A stretch of 64,000 bases of DNA from Georgenia soli (GTDB lineage: Bacteria; Actinomycetota; Actinomycetes; Actinomycetales; Actinomycetaceae), in the NCBI RefSeq assembly GCF_002563695.1, contig NZ_PDJI01000004.1, positions 682,001 to 746,000 of the forward strand. Reading direction: 5' to 3'. A program made the position numbers and the translations under genes. Below, piece after piece: positions 24,840 through 33,656 of this stretch (the stretch's first letter is position 1; each line of letters begins with the position of its first letter). The notes beneath the pieces are model-generated. The model was not told the DNA's origin. It ran no database searches and saw only the letters and a program-made list of their open reading frames with translations.

Positions 24840-27206
24840 TCACTCCTCGTACGTCAGACCGAAGCCGTACTCGTACAGGGCTCCGTCCTCGGTCTCGTCG
24901 TACCCGGGCAGGTCGCTGTGCTGCTGCTCGACGGCCAGGCGGGTGGCCGGCAGCGCGAACGGCATCTTCCCCTGCGGCGCGAAGTCGCCCGAGACGATGT
25001 CCATCAGCGCGGTGGTGCTGTTGCCGAAGTTCGCGAGGATCGCGCCGGCGTCACGCAGACCGCTGGCCTCGTCGAGCACGTACGGCTGGCGGAAGTAGAT
25101 GTCGAGAACGACGTTCTCGGCACCGACCTCGTCCATCACGGCCTGGATGGTCTCCAGGGACGGGGTGACCTCCCAGGACTGCGCCTCGTTCTCCATGCCG
25201 GTGAGGTCGAGGATGCTCGACTCCCACGGGAAGGAGCCGCCGAAGCGGAGCCCGTTGTCCGTGCACGCCGCCTCGTCGTAGGCGACGCACGCGTCGGCGG
25301 CACCGTACGGGCTCTGCCCGTCGAGGTTCCTGGCGCCGTCCCAGACGATCGGGTTGAGGTGCTCCGGGTTCATGCCCGTGGCCGGGTCGTTGCTCCGGTA
25401 GGCCCCGGTGCCCACGTTCTTCGCCGTCACCGAGATGAGCGCGACGTCGGCGTCCGCGGCGCTCGGCCGCGTCTCGCCCGCCGCGACGTTGCCGTCGACG
25501 ACCTCGTAGCCGGAGGCCTCGACCTCCGCGGCGTCGACGTTGCCGAGGACGTAGACCTTCTCGTCGCCGTCGAGGGGCAGCACCGCCTCGCCGTCGACCT
25601 CCTGGTTCTGCAGGAGCACGCTGGACTTGCGCTGCAGGTCGAGGGCGACCTCGCGGTTCTCGTCCGAGCCGACGGTCGCGTCGGCGACCTCCGGGTCGAC
25701 GTAGGGGTTCTCGAACAGGCCCATCTCGAACATCGGGGCGAGCAGTCGCTCGGCGGCCAGGTCCACGCGCTCCTGGCTCACGAGACCGTCCGCGACGAGG
25801 TCGGTGATGGTCTTGACGTCGTGGAAGCCCGAGAGAGTGTCGGTCCCGCTGTTGATCGCCGCGGCGACCCGCTCGGGGATGGTGGCCTCCTCCAGGCCCC
25901 AGGCACGGTCGTTGATGATGCCCGTGTCGGAGTTGACGTAGCCGTCGAAGCCCATCTGGTCACGCAGCAGGCCGTTGACGATCTGGTCGGAGAACGCCAT
26001 ACCGACCTCGTCGTAGTCGACCCCCTCGTAGGTGACGTCCATCGGCACGCCGTAGTACGGCATGATCGACGAGACGCCAGCCTCGATGGCCGCCTCGAAG
26101 GGCTTGAGGTGGTAGCCGAACGCGTCGCCCGGGTATACCTGGGTCTTGCCGAAGGCGTAGTGCGGGTCCAGGCCGAGCTCCTGCGGTCCGCCGCCCGGGA
26201 AGTGCTTCATGGTGAGGGCGACCGAGGTGTCGGGGCTCAGGGAGTTGCCGTCCTTGCCGACGGGCCCCTGGAGCGTCTCGACCAGCTCGCCCATGATGTT
26301 CGCGCCCAGGTCGGCGTCCTCGGTGAACGTCTCGTGGGTGCGGTACCAGCGCGGCTCGGTCGACAGGTCGGCCATGTAGCCGTACATGCCGCGGAGCCCG
26401 ATCGACTCCCACTCCGCCGCCATGACGCCGGCGAAGTCCTCGACCACGGACATGTCGCCGTCGGTCGCCTCGCCGGTGGCCTTCGCCTGCTCGCCGAGCG
26501 CGGCCGCCGCGATGCCGGCCTCCTTGGGGAAGGCGGAGAAGGCGCCGGCGGCCTCGTTGATGCCCGCGCGGGCCTGCGCGTCGATGTGGTTGCGGGCGTT
26601 GGACTTGTACAGCACCGGGATCCCGAGGCGGGTCGCCTCGCTCCTCGCCTGCACCTTGTTCATGAACGCCGCCGCCTCGCCGGGGGTGACGCGCACGTTG
26701 GTCGAGAAGCCGCCGCCGCCGGTCTCGCACGCGCCACGCTCGCCGCTGTCGACGACGTTGCGGAAGATGAACCGGTGCATGTGCTGGTTGTCGATGTAGT
26801 CGTCGGCGACCGCAGGCAGCGTGCCGAACTCACCGGTCGCCGGGTCGCACGAGGCGTTGAGCGTGTCGATGAGCATGAGGCCGGCCTTCTCGTCCAGCGT
26901 CATCTGCCCGACGAGGTCCTCCACGCGCTCGTCGACGGGCTTGCGCCAGTCCTCGTACGGGTCGAGCTTCCCGTTGTCGTTGAGGTCCTTGAACTCCCGT
27001 CCCTTGACGGTGATGACGTCCTTGACCTCGGCGCCGAGCTCCGGCGGCCGGCCGTGGTTCCCCTCGTTCCCGGCGGCGGCCTCGGCCGCGCGCCCGTTGT
27101 TGCTCGCGTGGTCCGGCGGCGCGGCGAACGCGCTGCCCACCAGTCCGAGCGAGAGCGGCACCGCGACGGCGACGCCGACCAGTCCGCCCTTTGTCGTTCT
27201 CTTCAC
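24840..27206 (-). CDS. Secreted glycoside hydrolase family 3 protein
   Basis: A 788-residue exo-acting beta-glycosidase (beta-glucosidase/xylosidase type). It opens with a signal peptide (VKRTTKGG, hydrophobic core, cleavage near AFA|AP at 28-29). An EF-hand-like calcium loop follows, DLNDNGKLDPYED (74-86). The (beta/alpha)8 domain has the KHFPGGG motif, and the nucleophile aspartate is D427 in GFDGYVNSDTG. The C-terminal alpha/beta sandwich ends in the 'ALYEYGFGLTYEE' typical of GH3. GTG 27206 has GAGGGAG at 5 nt; the in-frame extension to 27461 has no signal peptide and is not used. Substrate specificity cannot be read from the sequence. There are no transporter or intracellular sugar genes nearby. 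Confidence 0.93.
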   Translation of the reverse strand: MKRTTKGGLVGVAVAVPLSLGLVGSAFAAPPDHASNNGRAAEAAAGNEGNHGRPPELGAEVKDVITVKGREFKDLNDNGKLDPYEDWRKPVDERVEDLVGQMTLDEKAGLMLIDTLNASCDPATGEFGTLPAVADDYIDNQHMHRFIFRNVVDSGERGACETGGGGFSTNVRVTPGEAAAFMNKVQARSEATRLGIPVLYKSNARNHIDAQARAGINEAAGAFSAFPKEAGIAAAALGEQAKATGEATDGDMSVVEDFAGVMAAEWESIGLRGMYGYMADLSTEPRWYRTHETFTEDADLGANIMGELVETLQGPVGKDGNSLSPDTSVALTMKHFPGGGPQELGLDPHYAFGKTQVYPGDAFGYHLKPFEAAIEAGVSSIMPYYGVPMDVTYEGVDYDEVGMAFSDQIVNGLLRDQMGFDGYVNSDTGIINDRAWGLEEATIPERVAAAINSGTDTLSGFHDVKTITDLVADGLVSQERVDLAAERLLAPMFEMGLFENPYVDPEVADATVGSDENREVALDLQRKSSVLLQNQEVDGEAVLPLDGDEKVYVLGNVDAAEVEASGYEVVDGNVAAGETRPSAADADVALISVTAKNVGTGAYRSNDPATGMNPEHLNPIVWDGARNLDGQSPYGAADACVAYDEAACTDNGLRFGGSFPWESSILDLTGMENEAQSWEVTPSLETIQAVMDEVGAENVVLDIYFRQPYVLDEASGLRDAGAILANFGNSTTALMDIVSGDFAPQGKMPFALPATRLAVEQQHSDLPGYDETEDGALYEYGFGLTYEE

Positions 27207-27342
27207 ACTGTCTCCCTCGACGTGTCGAGCCGCCCCCTGCGGCTCGCTCCTGTCCCGGGGCGTCTGCACCCCGGCACCCCGGCTCCCGCCGGTCGCCCGG
27301 AGGTCCGGGCACGTGGCCACCATGTTGCGTGGGTCACCCGAA

Positions 27343-27367
27343 TGGCAAACGGTTGCCAAACGTTGCC
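27343..27367. promoter_or_regulatory. LacI-type operator-like overlapping inverted repeats upstream of the GH3 gene
   Basis: TGGCAAACGGTTGCCA (27343-27358) is an imperfect palindrome. It is followed immediately, and partly overlapped, by a second, GGTTGCCAAACGTTGCC (27351-27367), with an AACGTT core. The AT-rich, CG-centred inverted repeat is the style bound by LacI-family sugar regulators. It sits about 135 nt upstream of the GH3 start and about 125 nt upstream of the divergent hydrolase gene. No regulator is encoded in the window. Confidence 0.5.
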
Positions 27368-27440
27368 CCGGCCGTCCGCAACCGGCGCGGTACGCCCCCC
27401 TGCCGGTCTCGGGGCACAGGTCCGTCGCGCCCGGCTCGGG

Positions 27441-27446
27441 TAGCCT
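27441..27446 (+). promoter_or_regulatory. -10-like element of the small alpha/beta hydrolase gene
   Basis: TAGCCT at 27441-27446 matches TANNNT and is the same hexamer seen before other genes here. It would give a leader of about 40 nt, which accommodates the GGAGGG ribosome site at 27482-27487. Confidence 0.4.
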
Positions 27447-27492
27447 CACGTCTTGCTTCACCCGTCGGTGGCGCCGTGCGCGGAGGGACGAT

Positions 27493-28143
27493 GTGACGAG
27501 CGAGAAGGACGACGTCCTCGACGTGACGACCCCTCACGGACCCGCACGCGTGCACGTGACGGTGCCCGACTCCCCGCGCGGGGCGTTGGCGCTCGGGCAC
27601 GGCGCGGGCGGTGGTGTCGGCGCCAAGGATCTCGTGGCGACGGCGGAGGTGGCGGCCGGTCTGAGCCTCGCCGTCGCCCTCGTCGAGCAGCCCTACCGGG
27701 TGGCGGGTCGCCGCGCGCCCGCCCCCGCGCGCCAGCTCGACGCCGCGTGGACGGCGGTGATGGCCGAGCTGCGCGCCGGCGCACTCGCGGGGGTTCCGCT
27801 CGTGGTGGGCGGTCGTTCCTCCGGCGCCCGGGTGGCGTGCCGGACGGCCGCCGAAATCGGGGCCGCCGCGGTGCTGTGCCTGGCGTTCCCGCTGCAGACG
27901 CCCGGGCGCCCGGACCGGCCCAGCCGCCTGCCCGAGCTGGAGCAGGTCACCGTCCCGGTCCTGGTGGTGCAGGGCGAGCGCGACCCCTTCGGCATGCCGC
28001 CGCCGGCGCCGGGCCGGGAGGTGGTGGTGGTCGCCGGCGACCACAACCTGGCCAGGGACGTCCCGGCGGTCCGTGCCGCGGTCCGGGGCTGGCTCCCCGC
28101 CGTGCTCCCCACCACCGCCGGCGAGAGGCCAGCTCCTCGCTGA
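27493..28143 (+). CDS. Alpha/beta hydrolase (KANL3/Tex30-like, dienelactone-hydrolase fold)
   Basis: A 216-residue cytoplasmic hydrolase. The nucleophile elbow is GGRSSGAR (S109), the acid is probably D164 (QGERDPFG) and the histidine H184 (GDHNL), so the triad is intact. The opening 'VTTPHGPARVHVTVPDSPRGALALGHGAGGGVGAKDLVA' is typical of the small Tex30-like family, whose substrates are unknown. GTG 27493 has GGAGGG at 5-6 nt. It is divergent from the secreted GH3 gene. It is followed after 22 nt by the 19-bp tandem repeats. Confidence 0.87.
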   Translation: MTSEKDDVLDVTTPHGPARVHVTVPDSPRGALALGHGAGGGVGAKDLVATAEVAAGLSLAVALVEQPYRVAGRRAPAPARQLDAAWTAVMAELRAGALAGVPLVVGGRSSGARVACRTAAEIGAAAVLCLAFPLQTPGRPDRPSRLPELEQVTVPVLVVQGERDPFGMPPPAPGREVVVVAGDHNLARDVPAVRAAVRGWLPAVLPTTAGERPAPR

Positions 28144-28165
28144 CGAGCCCCTGCCCCCTCCCCGG

Positions 28166-28455
28166 CGAGACGTCAAGTCCTCCTCGAGACGTCAAGTTCT
28201 CACCGAGAGGTCAAGTTCTCACCGAGAGGTCAAGTTCTCACCGAGAGGTCAAGTTCTCACCGAGGAGTCAGGTGGTCGAGGTCGAACCTCGAGTCACCCG
28301 CTGGCGAGAGGTCAGGCTCTCGTCGAGGAGTCTGGTGGTCGAGCCGCGGTCACCGCCAGAACCCGGACGAGGCGTCGCACCCTCATCTCGTCATCGCCGG
28401 AGGAGATGACTTCTCAAGGAGAAGATGACATCTCACGGAGAAGATGACATCTCAC
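28166..28455. repeat. 19-bp tandem-repeat arrays between convergent genes (two blocks facing each other)
   Basis: The 351-bp gap between the hydrolase stop (28143) and the M16 peptidase stop (28495) holds no gene. Five tandem 19-nt units start at 28166, 28185, 28204, 28223 and 28242; three are identical (CGAGAGGTCAAGTTCTCAC). Degenerate units follow at 28261, 28305 and 28324. A second block has units at 28399, 28418 and 28437 (GGAGAAGATGACATCTCAC), again with an exact 19-nt period. Read from the adjacent gene, both blocks give the same message-sense core, GAGAnGTCAnnTTCTC. That is, block 1 in the + sense and block 2 in the - sense, each unit bounded by GAGA...TCTC. The units are about 53% G+C, far lower than their surroundings. 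Confidence 0.93.
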
Positions 28456-28494
28456 CGGAGGTGCGGGAGGGAGGGGGCGGGGCGGGAGGGGCGG

Positions 28495-29907
28495 TCAGGC
28501 GAGCAGGCGGGCGGCGACGTCGTCCTCGAACGGGCCGACGACCACCAGCGAGCGGGGCGCGGCGGCGAGCTCGGCCGCGAGGTCGCGCACCTGCCCGGCG
28601 GTCACCTGGGAGATCCGCGCGATGAGCTCGTCGAGGCTGATCAGCTCGCCGTGGACGATCTCGGCGCGGCCGAGGCGGGACATGCGCGAGCCGTTGTCCT
28701 CGAGCCCGAGGACCATGTTCCCGCGCAGCTGGCCGACGCCACGGCCCAGCTCCTCCTCGGTGATGCCCTCCTCGGCTAGACGTCGCCACTCGGCGTCGAG
28801 CAGCTCGGTGACCTGCTCGACGTTCCCGGGTGCGCACCCGGCGTAGAGGCCGAACGTGCCGGCCTCGGCGTAGGACGACGCGAAGGCGTAGGTGGAGTAC
28901 GCGAGCCCGCGCTTCTCGCGGATCTCCTGGAACAGGCGCGAGCTCATGCCGCCGCCGAGGACGGTGGTGAGCACGGACAGCGTGTACCTGCGCTCGTCGC
29001 CGGCCGCGATGCCGGGGCCGCCGAGGAGGACGTTGGCCTGCTCGGTCGGGCGCATGACGGTCACGGCGGAGCCGTGGGTCGGCAGCAGGGCGGACTCGGG
29101 CCCAGGGACGACGACGGCGCCGGAGCCGGGCACGTCGACGCCGCGGGCCCGGGCTGCGACGGCGCCGAGCCGGCGTTCGGCGGGCACGGCGGCGGGGTCG
29201 GGCGCCCAGCCGCCGCGGCGCACCGCGGCGAGCACCTGCTCGCACAGGGCGTCGTGGTCGACGCTGCCGGCCGCGGTGACGACCAGCTCGGACGGGACGT
29301 AGGTGCGGCGGTAGTGCTGGAGGACCGCCTCACGGGGCACCGCGCGGATGGTCTCCGCGGTGCCCCCGATGGGGCGGCCGAGCGGGTGGTCGCCGAGCAC
29401 GGCGAGGGAGAAGCGCTCGTGGGCGACGTCGACGGGGTCGTCGTCGTTCATCGCGAGCTCCTCGAGGATCACGCCGCGCTCGGTCTCGAGCTCGCCGGGG
29501 TCGAGCAGCGAGGAGGTGACCATGTCGAGGATGACGTCGACGGCCATCGGCAGGTCGACGTCGAGCACCCGGGCGTAGTAGGCGGTGTGCTCCTTGCCGG
29601 TGGCCGCGTTCGCCTCGCCGCCGACGGCGTCGAACGCCTCGGCGATGTCGAGGGCGGTGCGGGACGGCGTGCCCTTGAAGAGCAGGTGCTCCAGAAAGTG
29701 CGTGGAGCCGTGGTGGCCGTCGGTCTCGTCGCGCGAGCCGACGGCCACCCACGCCCCGACGGCGGTCGAGCGCTGACCGGGCATCGCCTCGGTCAGCACC
29801 CGGATACCGCCGGGCAGGACGGAGCGCCGGATGACGCTGCCGTCCTGCTCGGTGCGGATCTCGGTGCCCGGCCCACCGGCCGGGCCCAGAATCAGCGGGT
29901 GAGGCAT
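28495..29907 (-). CDS. M16 family zinc metallopeptidase (processing-peptidase-like)
   Basis: A 470-residue insulinase/MPP-type protease. The inverted zinc motif is H70-F-L-E73-H74, with the third ligand E150 at the canonical 76-residue distance. The C-terminal half ('GGGMSSRLFQEIREKRGLAYSTYAFASSYAEAGTFGLYAGC') is the second M16 domain. Both halves are thus in one chain. It lies two bases after the pnp stop in the conserved rpsO-pnp-pepR order. A role in turnover of small peptides is assumed from the family; the function of actinobacterial PepR proteins is poorly known. The stop is followed by the 19-bp repeats. Confidence 0.95.
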   Translation of the reverse strand: MPHPLILGPAGGPGTEIRTEQDGSVIRRSVLPGGIRVLTEAMPGQRSTAVGAWVAVGSRDETDGHHGSTHFLEHLLFKGTPSRTALDIAEAFDAVGGEANAATGKEHTAYYARVLDVDLPMAVDVILDMVTSSLLDPGELETERGVILEELAMNDDDPVDVAHERFSLAVLGDHPLGRPIGGTAETIRAVPREAVLQHYRRTYVPSELVVTAAGSVDHDALCEQVLAAVRRGGWAPDPAAVPAERRLGAVAARARGVDVPGSGAVVVPGPESALLPTHGSAVTVMRPTEQANVLLGGPGIAAGDERRYTLSVLTTVLGGGMSSRLFQEIREKRGLAYSTYAFASSYAEAGTFGLYAGCAPGNVEQVTELLDAEWRRLAEEGITEEELGRGVGQLRGNMVLGLEDNGSRMSRLGRAEIVHGELISLDELIARISQVTAGQVRDLAAELAAAPRSLVVVGPFEDDVAARLLA

Positions 29908-29909
29908 CC

Positions 29910-32303
29910 TCAGGCGTCGGCCTCGCCGGCGCCGGACTCGGCCGGCTCGCGCTCCGCCTTCTCCTCGCCGGAGTGGCGGGTGCGGGTGCGCTCACGACGG
30001 CGACCACCGTCGCGGCCACCGTCACGACCGCCGCGACGCTCGTCGCGGGCGGGACGCTCCTCGCGGGCGGGACGCTCGTCGGCGGCCTCCTCGTGCTCCT
30101 CGGCGGCCTCGCCGTTCTCCTCGCCCTCGACGACGGCGTGCAGGGAGAGCTTGCCGCGCGGGTCGATCTCGGCGAGCTCGACCTGGACCTTCTGGCCCAC
30201 GGCGAGGACGTCCTCGACGTTCTCCACGCGCTTGCCGCCGACCAGGCGACGGATCTGCGAGATGTGCAGCAGACCGTCCTTGCCGGGGGTGAGGGAGACG
30301 AACGCGCCGAAGGAGGTGGTCTTGACGACCGTGCCCACGAAGCGCTCGCCCACCTCGGGCATCTGCGGGTTCGCGATGGCGTTGACGGCCTGGCGGGCCG
30401 CCTCGGCGGACGGGCCGTCGGTGGCGCCGATGTAGACGGTGCCGTCGTCCTCGATCGAGATGTCGGCGCCGGTGTCCTCCTGGATCTGGTTGATCATCTT
30501 GCCCTTGGGGCCGATGACCTCGCCGATCTTGTCCACGGGCACCTTGACGGTGATGACGCGCGGGGCGGTCGGGGCCATCTCGTCCGGGGTGTCGATGGCC
30601 TCGTTCATCACGTCGAGGATGTAGAGGCGCGCGTCACGCGCCTGGGTCAGCGCGCCGGCCAGCACGGAGGCGGGGATGCCGTCGAGCTTGGTGTCGAGCT
30701 GGATGGCCGTGACGAACTCGCGGGTGCCGGCGACCTTGAAGTCCATGTCGCCGTACGCGTCCTCGGCGCCGAGGATGTCGGTGAGCGCCGCGTAGCGGGT
30801 CTCGCCGTCCACCTCGTCGCTCATGAGGCCCATCGCGATGCCCGCGACGGGCGCGCGCAGCGGCACGCCGGCGTTGAGCAGCGACAGCGTGGAGGCGCAG
30901 ACGGAGCCCATCGAGGTCGAGCCGTTGGAGCCGAGGGCCTCGGAGACCTGACGGATCGCGTAGGGGAACTCCTCGCGGGTGGGCAGCACGGGCATGAGGG
31001 CCCGCTCGGCCAGGGCGCCGTGGCCGATCTCGCGGCGCTTGGGCGAACCCACGCGGCCGGTCTCACCGGTCGAGTACGGCGGGAAGTTGTAGTTGTGCAT
31101 GTAGCGCTTGCGCGTCACCGGCGAGAGGGTGTCGAGCTGCTGCTCCATGCGCAGCATGTTCAGCGTGGTCACGCCCATGATCTGGGTCTCGCCACGCTCG
31201 AACAGGGCCGAGCCGTGCACGCGCGGCAGGACCTCGACCTCGGCGGACAGGGTGCGGATGTCGCGCAGGCCACGGCCGTCCATGCGCACGCCCTCGGTGA
31301 GGACGCGCCGGCGCACGGCGTTCTTGGTGACGGCGCGGTAGGCGGCGGAGAGCTCCTTCTCGCGGCCCTCGAAGCGCTCGCCGAGCGCCTCGAGCATGGC
31401 GGACTTGATCTCGTCCTGCCGGGCCTCGCGCTCCTGCTTGCCGGCGATCGTGATGGCCTGGGCGAGGTCGGCGGAGACCTGCTCCTCGACGGCGGCGTAG
31501 ACGTCGTCCTGGTAGTCGAGGAACAGCGGGAACTCCGCCGTCGGCTTCGCGGTCTCCGCGGCGAGGCTGCGCTGCGCCTCGACCAGGGCCTTGATGAACG
31601 GCTTGGACGCCTCGAGCCCCTCGGCCACGACCTCCTCGGTCGGGACGGTGGCGCCCTGCTCCTTGATGAGGGTCCAGGCGTTGTCGGTGGCCTCGGCCTC
31701 GACCATCATCACGGCGACGTCGTCACCGACGACGCGGCCGGCGACCACCATGGAGAAGACGGCCTTCTCGAGCTCGCTGTAGCGGGGGAACGCCACCCAC
31801 TGGTTGCCGATCAGCGCGATGCGCACGCCGCCGATGGGGCCGGAGAACGGCAGACCGGAGATCTGGGTCGACATCGACGCGGCGTTGATCGCGAGCACGT
31901 CGTAGGAGTCGTCGGGGTGGATCGCGAGGACCGTCTCGACGATCTGGACCTCGTTGCGCAGGCCCTTGACGAACGTGGGGCGCAGCGGGCGGTCGATGAG
32001 CCGGCAGGCGAGGATCGCCTCGGTCGAGGGGCGGCCCTCGCGGCGGAAGAACGAGCCGGGGATCTTGCCGGCGGCGTACTGGCGCTCCTCGACGTCGACC
32101 GTCAGCGGGAAGAAGTCGAACTGGTCCTTGGGGTGCTTGCCGACCGTGGTGGCCGACAGGACCATCGTCTCGTCGTCGAGGTAGGCGACGGCGGAGCCGG
32201 CGGCCTGGCGGGCCAGACGCCCCGTCTCGAAGCGGACGGTGCGGGTGCCGAAGGGGCCGTTGTCGATGACGGCTTCGGCGGACGTGATCTCGGGACCCTC
32301 CAT
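29910..32303 (-). CDS. pnp: Polyribonucleotide nucleotidyltransferase (PNPase)
   Basis: A 797-residue phosphorolytic 3'-to-5' exoribonuclease. The two RNase PH-like domains are separated by the helical linker. The second carries the catalytic '[27 protein letters not shown]' (about 508-532). The KH domain ([27 protein letters not shown], ~590) and S1 domain ([28 protein letters not shown], ~655) follow. The last 60 residues are an Arg/Glu/Gly-rich disordered tail of the kind seen in actinobacterial PNPases. ATG 32303 has AAGGAGGG. It lies downstream of rpsO across a 220-bp spacer with a strong hairpin. Confidence 0.98.
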   Translation of the reverse strand: MEGPEITSAEAVIDNGPFGTRTVRFETGRLARQAAGSAVAYLDDETMVLSATTVGKHPKDQFDFFPLTVDVEERQYAAGKIPGSFFRREGRPSTEAILACRLIDRPLRPTFVKGLRNEVQIVETVLAIHPDDSYDVLAINAASMSTQISGLPFSGPIGGVRIALIGNQWVAFPRYSELEKAVFSMVVAGRVVGDDVAVMMVEAEATDNAWTLIKEQGATVPTEEVVAEGLEASKPFIKALVEAQRSLAAETAKPTAEFPLFLDYQDDVYAAVEEQVSADLAQAITIAGKQEREARQDEIKSAMLEALGERFEGREKELSAAYRAVTKNAVRRRVLTEGVRMDGRGLRDIRTLSAEVEVLPRVHGSALFERGETQIMGVTTLNMLRMEQQLDTLSPVTRKRYMHNYNFPPYSTGETGRVGSPKRREIGHGALAERALMPVLPTREEFPYAIRQVSEALGSNGSTSMGSVCASTLSLLNAGVPLRAPVAGIAMGLMSDEVDGETRYAALTDILGAEDAYGDMDFKVAGTREFVTAIQLDTKLDGIPASVLAGALTQARDARLYILDVMNEAIDTPDEMAPTAPRVITVKVPVDKIGEVIGPKGKMINQIQEDTGADISIEDDGTVYIGATDGPSAEAARQAVNAIANPQMPEVGERFVGTVVKTTSFGAFVSLTPGKDGLLHISQIRRLVGGKRVENVEDVLAVGQKVQVELAEIDPRGKLSLHAVVEGEENGEAAEEHEEAADERPAREERPARDERRGGRDGGRDGGRRRERTRTRHSGEEKAEREPAESGAGEADA

Positions 32304-32484
32304 GGGTGCCCTCCTTCTGTGTCGTCCGCCCGGTCGGCCGACGGCCTTCGATCGAGGCCCACGGACTCCCTTCCGGGTTCCGGAGGCCACTACCGAGGAC
32401 CGGACGTACCGTCCCGGGGCGGGTGCTGGTTGTTCAGTTGGCTGGCTGCGGGGCGGGCCGGTCACCCGGGTCGCCGCGCATGCA

Positions 32485-32518
32485 CGACCGGCCCGGACCC
32501 GTGGGTCCGAGCCGGTCG
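32485..32518 (-). terminator. Hairpin between rpsO and pnp
   Basis: CGACCGGCCCGGACC (32485-32499) pairs with GGTCCGAGCCGGTCG (32504-32518); one mismatch falls within the 15-bp stem. It lies 5 nt past the rpsO stop. It is probably a terminator or attenuator, or a processing site that separates the rpsO and pnp messages as in other bacteria. Confidence 0.82.
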
Positions 32519-32523
32519 GGGGA

Positions 32524-32793
32524 TCAGCGGCGCAGGCCGAGCCGCGCGATGAGGCTGCGGTAGCGCTCGATGTCCTCGGCGGCCAGGTAGGCGAGCAGAC
32601 GCTTGCGCTGACCGATGAGGAGCATCAGACCACGACGCGAGTGGTGGTCGTGCTTGTGGGTCTTGAAGTGCTCGGTGAGGTCCTTGATACGCCGGCTCAG
32701 CAGGGCGATCTGGACCTCCGGCGAACCGGTGTCACCCTCGTGGGTGGCGTACTCAGCGATGATGGACTGCTTCACGTCAGCAGCGAGGGCCAT
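32524..32793 (-). CDS. rpsO: 30S ribosomal protein S15
   Basis: 89 residues, the exact usual length of S15, which binds the central domain of 16S rRNA. '[53 protein letters not shown]' is diagnostic. ATG 32793 has AGGAGAACC upstream; the longer in-frame start at 32847 is rejected because it breaks the family length. In the conserved order it would follow ribF directly. Here a two-component/ABC module (33.0-36.9 kb) separates them. Confidence 0.98.
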   Translation of the reverse strand: MALAADVKQSIIAEYATHEGDTGSPEVQIALLSRRIKDLTEHFKTHKHDHHSRRGLMLLIGQRKRLLAYLAAEDIERYRSLIARLGLRR

Positions 32794-32981
32794 TGGTTCT
32801 CCTGGTAGGTCGTTGCACGGAGCACCGGGGCATGTTCTCCCGGGCATGACACATCCGTGGCCGGCTTGACGGCACAGGCCAGACTAGCAGGCGGGCCGGA
32901 TCCCCCGCGAGTGCGGGTCGGTGCGGGAGGAGCGGCGTGCGCCACACGGGCGGGCGCGCCCGCCCTCGCTCAGGACCGGCG

Positions 32982-33024
32982 CCCGTCCCCGCTCAGCTCC
33001 CGAGGAGCTCCCGTCCCCGCTCAG
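32982..33024. repeat. Direct repeat and small hairpin at the 3' end of the response-regulator gene
   Basis: CCCGTCCCCGCTCAG occurs at 32982-32996 and again at 33010-33024; the second copy contains the stop codon of the regulator. Between them AGCTCC-CGA-GGAGCT (32995-33009) can form a 6-bp hairpin, a weak terminator candidate. The rest of the 227-bp gap up to rpsO shows nothing else I can name. Confidence 0.45.
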
Positions 33025-33656
33025 GTCCGCAGGATCCCCCGCGCGCGTGCCTGCGCCACGGCTGCCGTGCGGGAGCTCACCCCGAGCTTGTCGTAGATGT
33101 GGACCAGGTGCGTCTTGACCGTGGCGCGCGAGAGGAACAGGGCCGCGGCGATGGCCTCGTTGGAGTCACCGTGGGCCAGCCGCTCCAGCACCTCCACCTC
33201 CCGGGCCGTCAGCGTGGTGGCCGGCGAGCGCAGCCGGTCCACGAGCCGCTCCTGCACCGCCGGCCCGAGCGCGGTCCGGCCTGCCGCGGCGGCCCGCACC
33301 GCGTCCACGAGGTCACCGGTGGGGGCGTCCTTGAGGAGGTAGCCGCTCGCCCCGGCGTCGAGCGCCGCGACGATGTCGGCGTCGGAGTCGTAGGTGGTGA
33401 GGACGACGACGGGCGGCCCGCCCGCCGCGCGCACGCGCCGGGTGACCTCGACGCCGCCGAGGGCGTCCCGCCCGAGCTGGAGGTCCATGAGGACGACGTC
33501 GCACCCCGCGCCCTCGCCGAGGGCGGCGAGCAGGTCCTCGCCCCGGGCGTGGTCGGCGACCACCGCGATGTCCTCCCGCGCCTCCAGCACGGCCCGCAGG
33601 CCGGCCCGCACGACGGGATGGTCGTCGACGATCACCACGCGCACCGGTCCGCTCAC
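33021..33656 (-). CDS. NarL/LuxR-type response regulator
   Basis: 211 residues. The receiver domain (1-120) has the acidic pair DD (11-12), phospho-acceptor D58 (VLMDLQLG) and a conserved lysine in 'YLLKDAPTGDL'. A LuxR helix-turn-helix ('LTAREVEVLERLAHGDSNEAIAAALFLSRATVKTHLVHIYDKLGVSSRTAAVAQA', ~146-205) follows. The start is GTG 33656, overlapping the kinase stop (GTGA), so it is translated with its kinase. The gene pair is divergent from an FtsX-type ABC transporter, which it most likely controls through the palindromes at 34881-34909. Confidence 0.94.
   Translation of the reverse strand: MSGPVRVVIVDDHPVVRAGLRAVLEAREDIAVVADHARGEDLLAALGEGAGCDVVLMDLQLGRDALGGVEVTRRVRAAGGPPVVVLTTYDSDADIVAALDAGASGYLLKDAPTGDLVDAVRAAAAGRTALGPAVQERLVDRLRSPATTLTAREVEVLERLAHGDSNEAIAAALFLSRATVKTHLVHIYDKLGVSSRTAAVAQARARGILRT

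Noticed and set aside
28166..28280. Coding minisatellite (repeat protein)
   Set aside because: A 19-nt period rotates the reading frame and no ribosome site or long frame fits it.
28166..28455. CRISPR array
   Set aside because: The units are directly tandem with a 19-nt period and no spacers, and there are no cas genes.
29973..32552. An 859-codon frame antisense to pnp
   Set aside because: Same antisense artefact; pnp is certain and complete.
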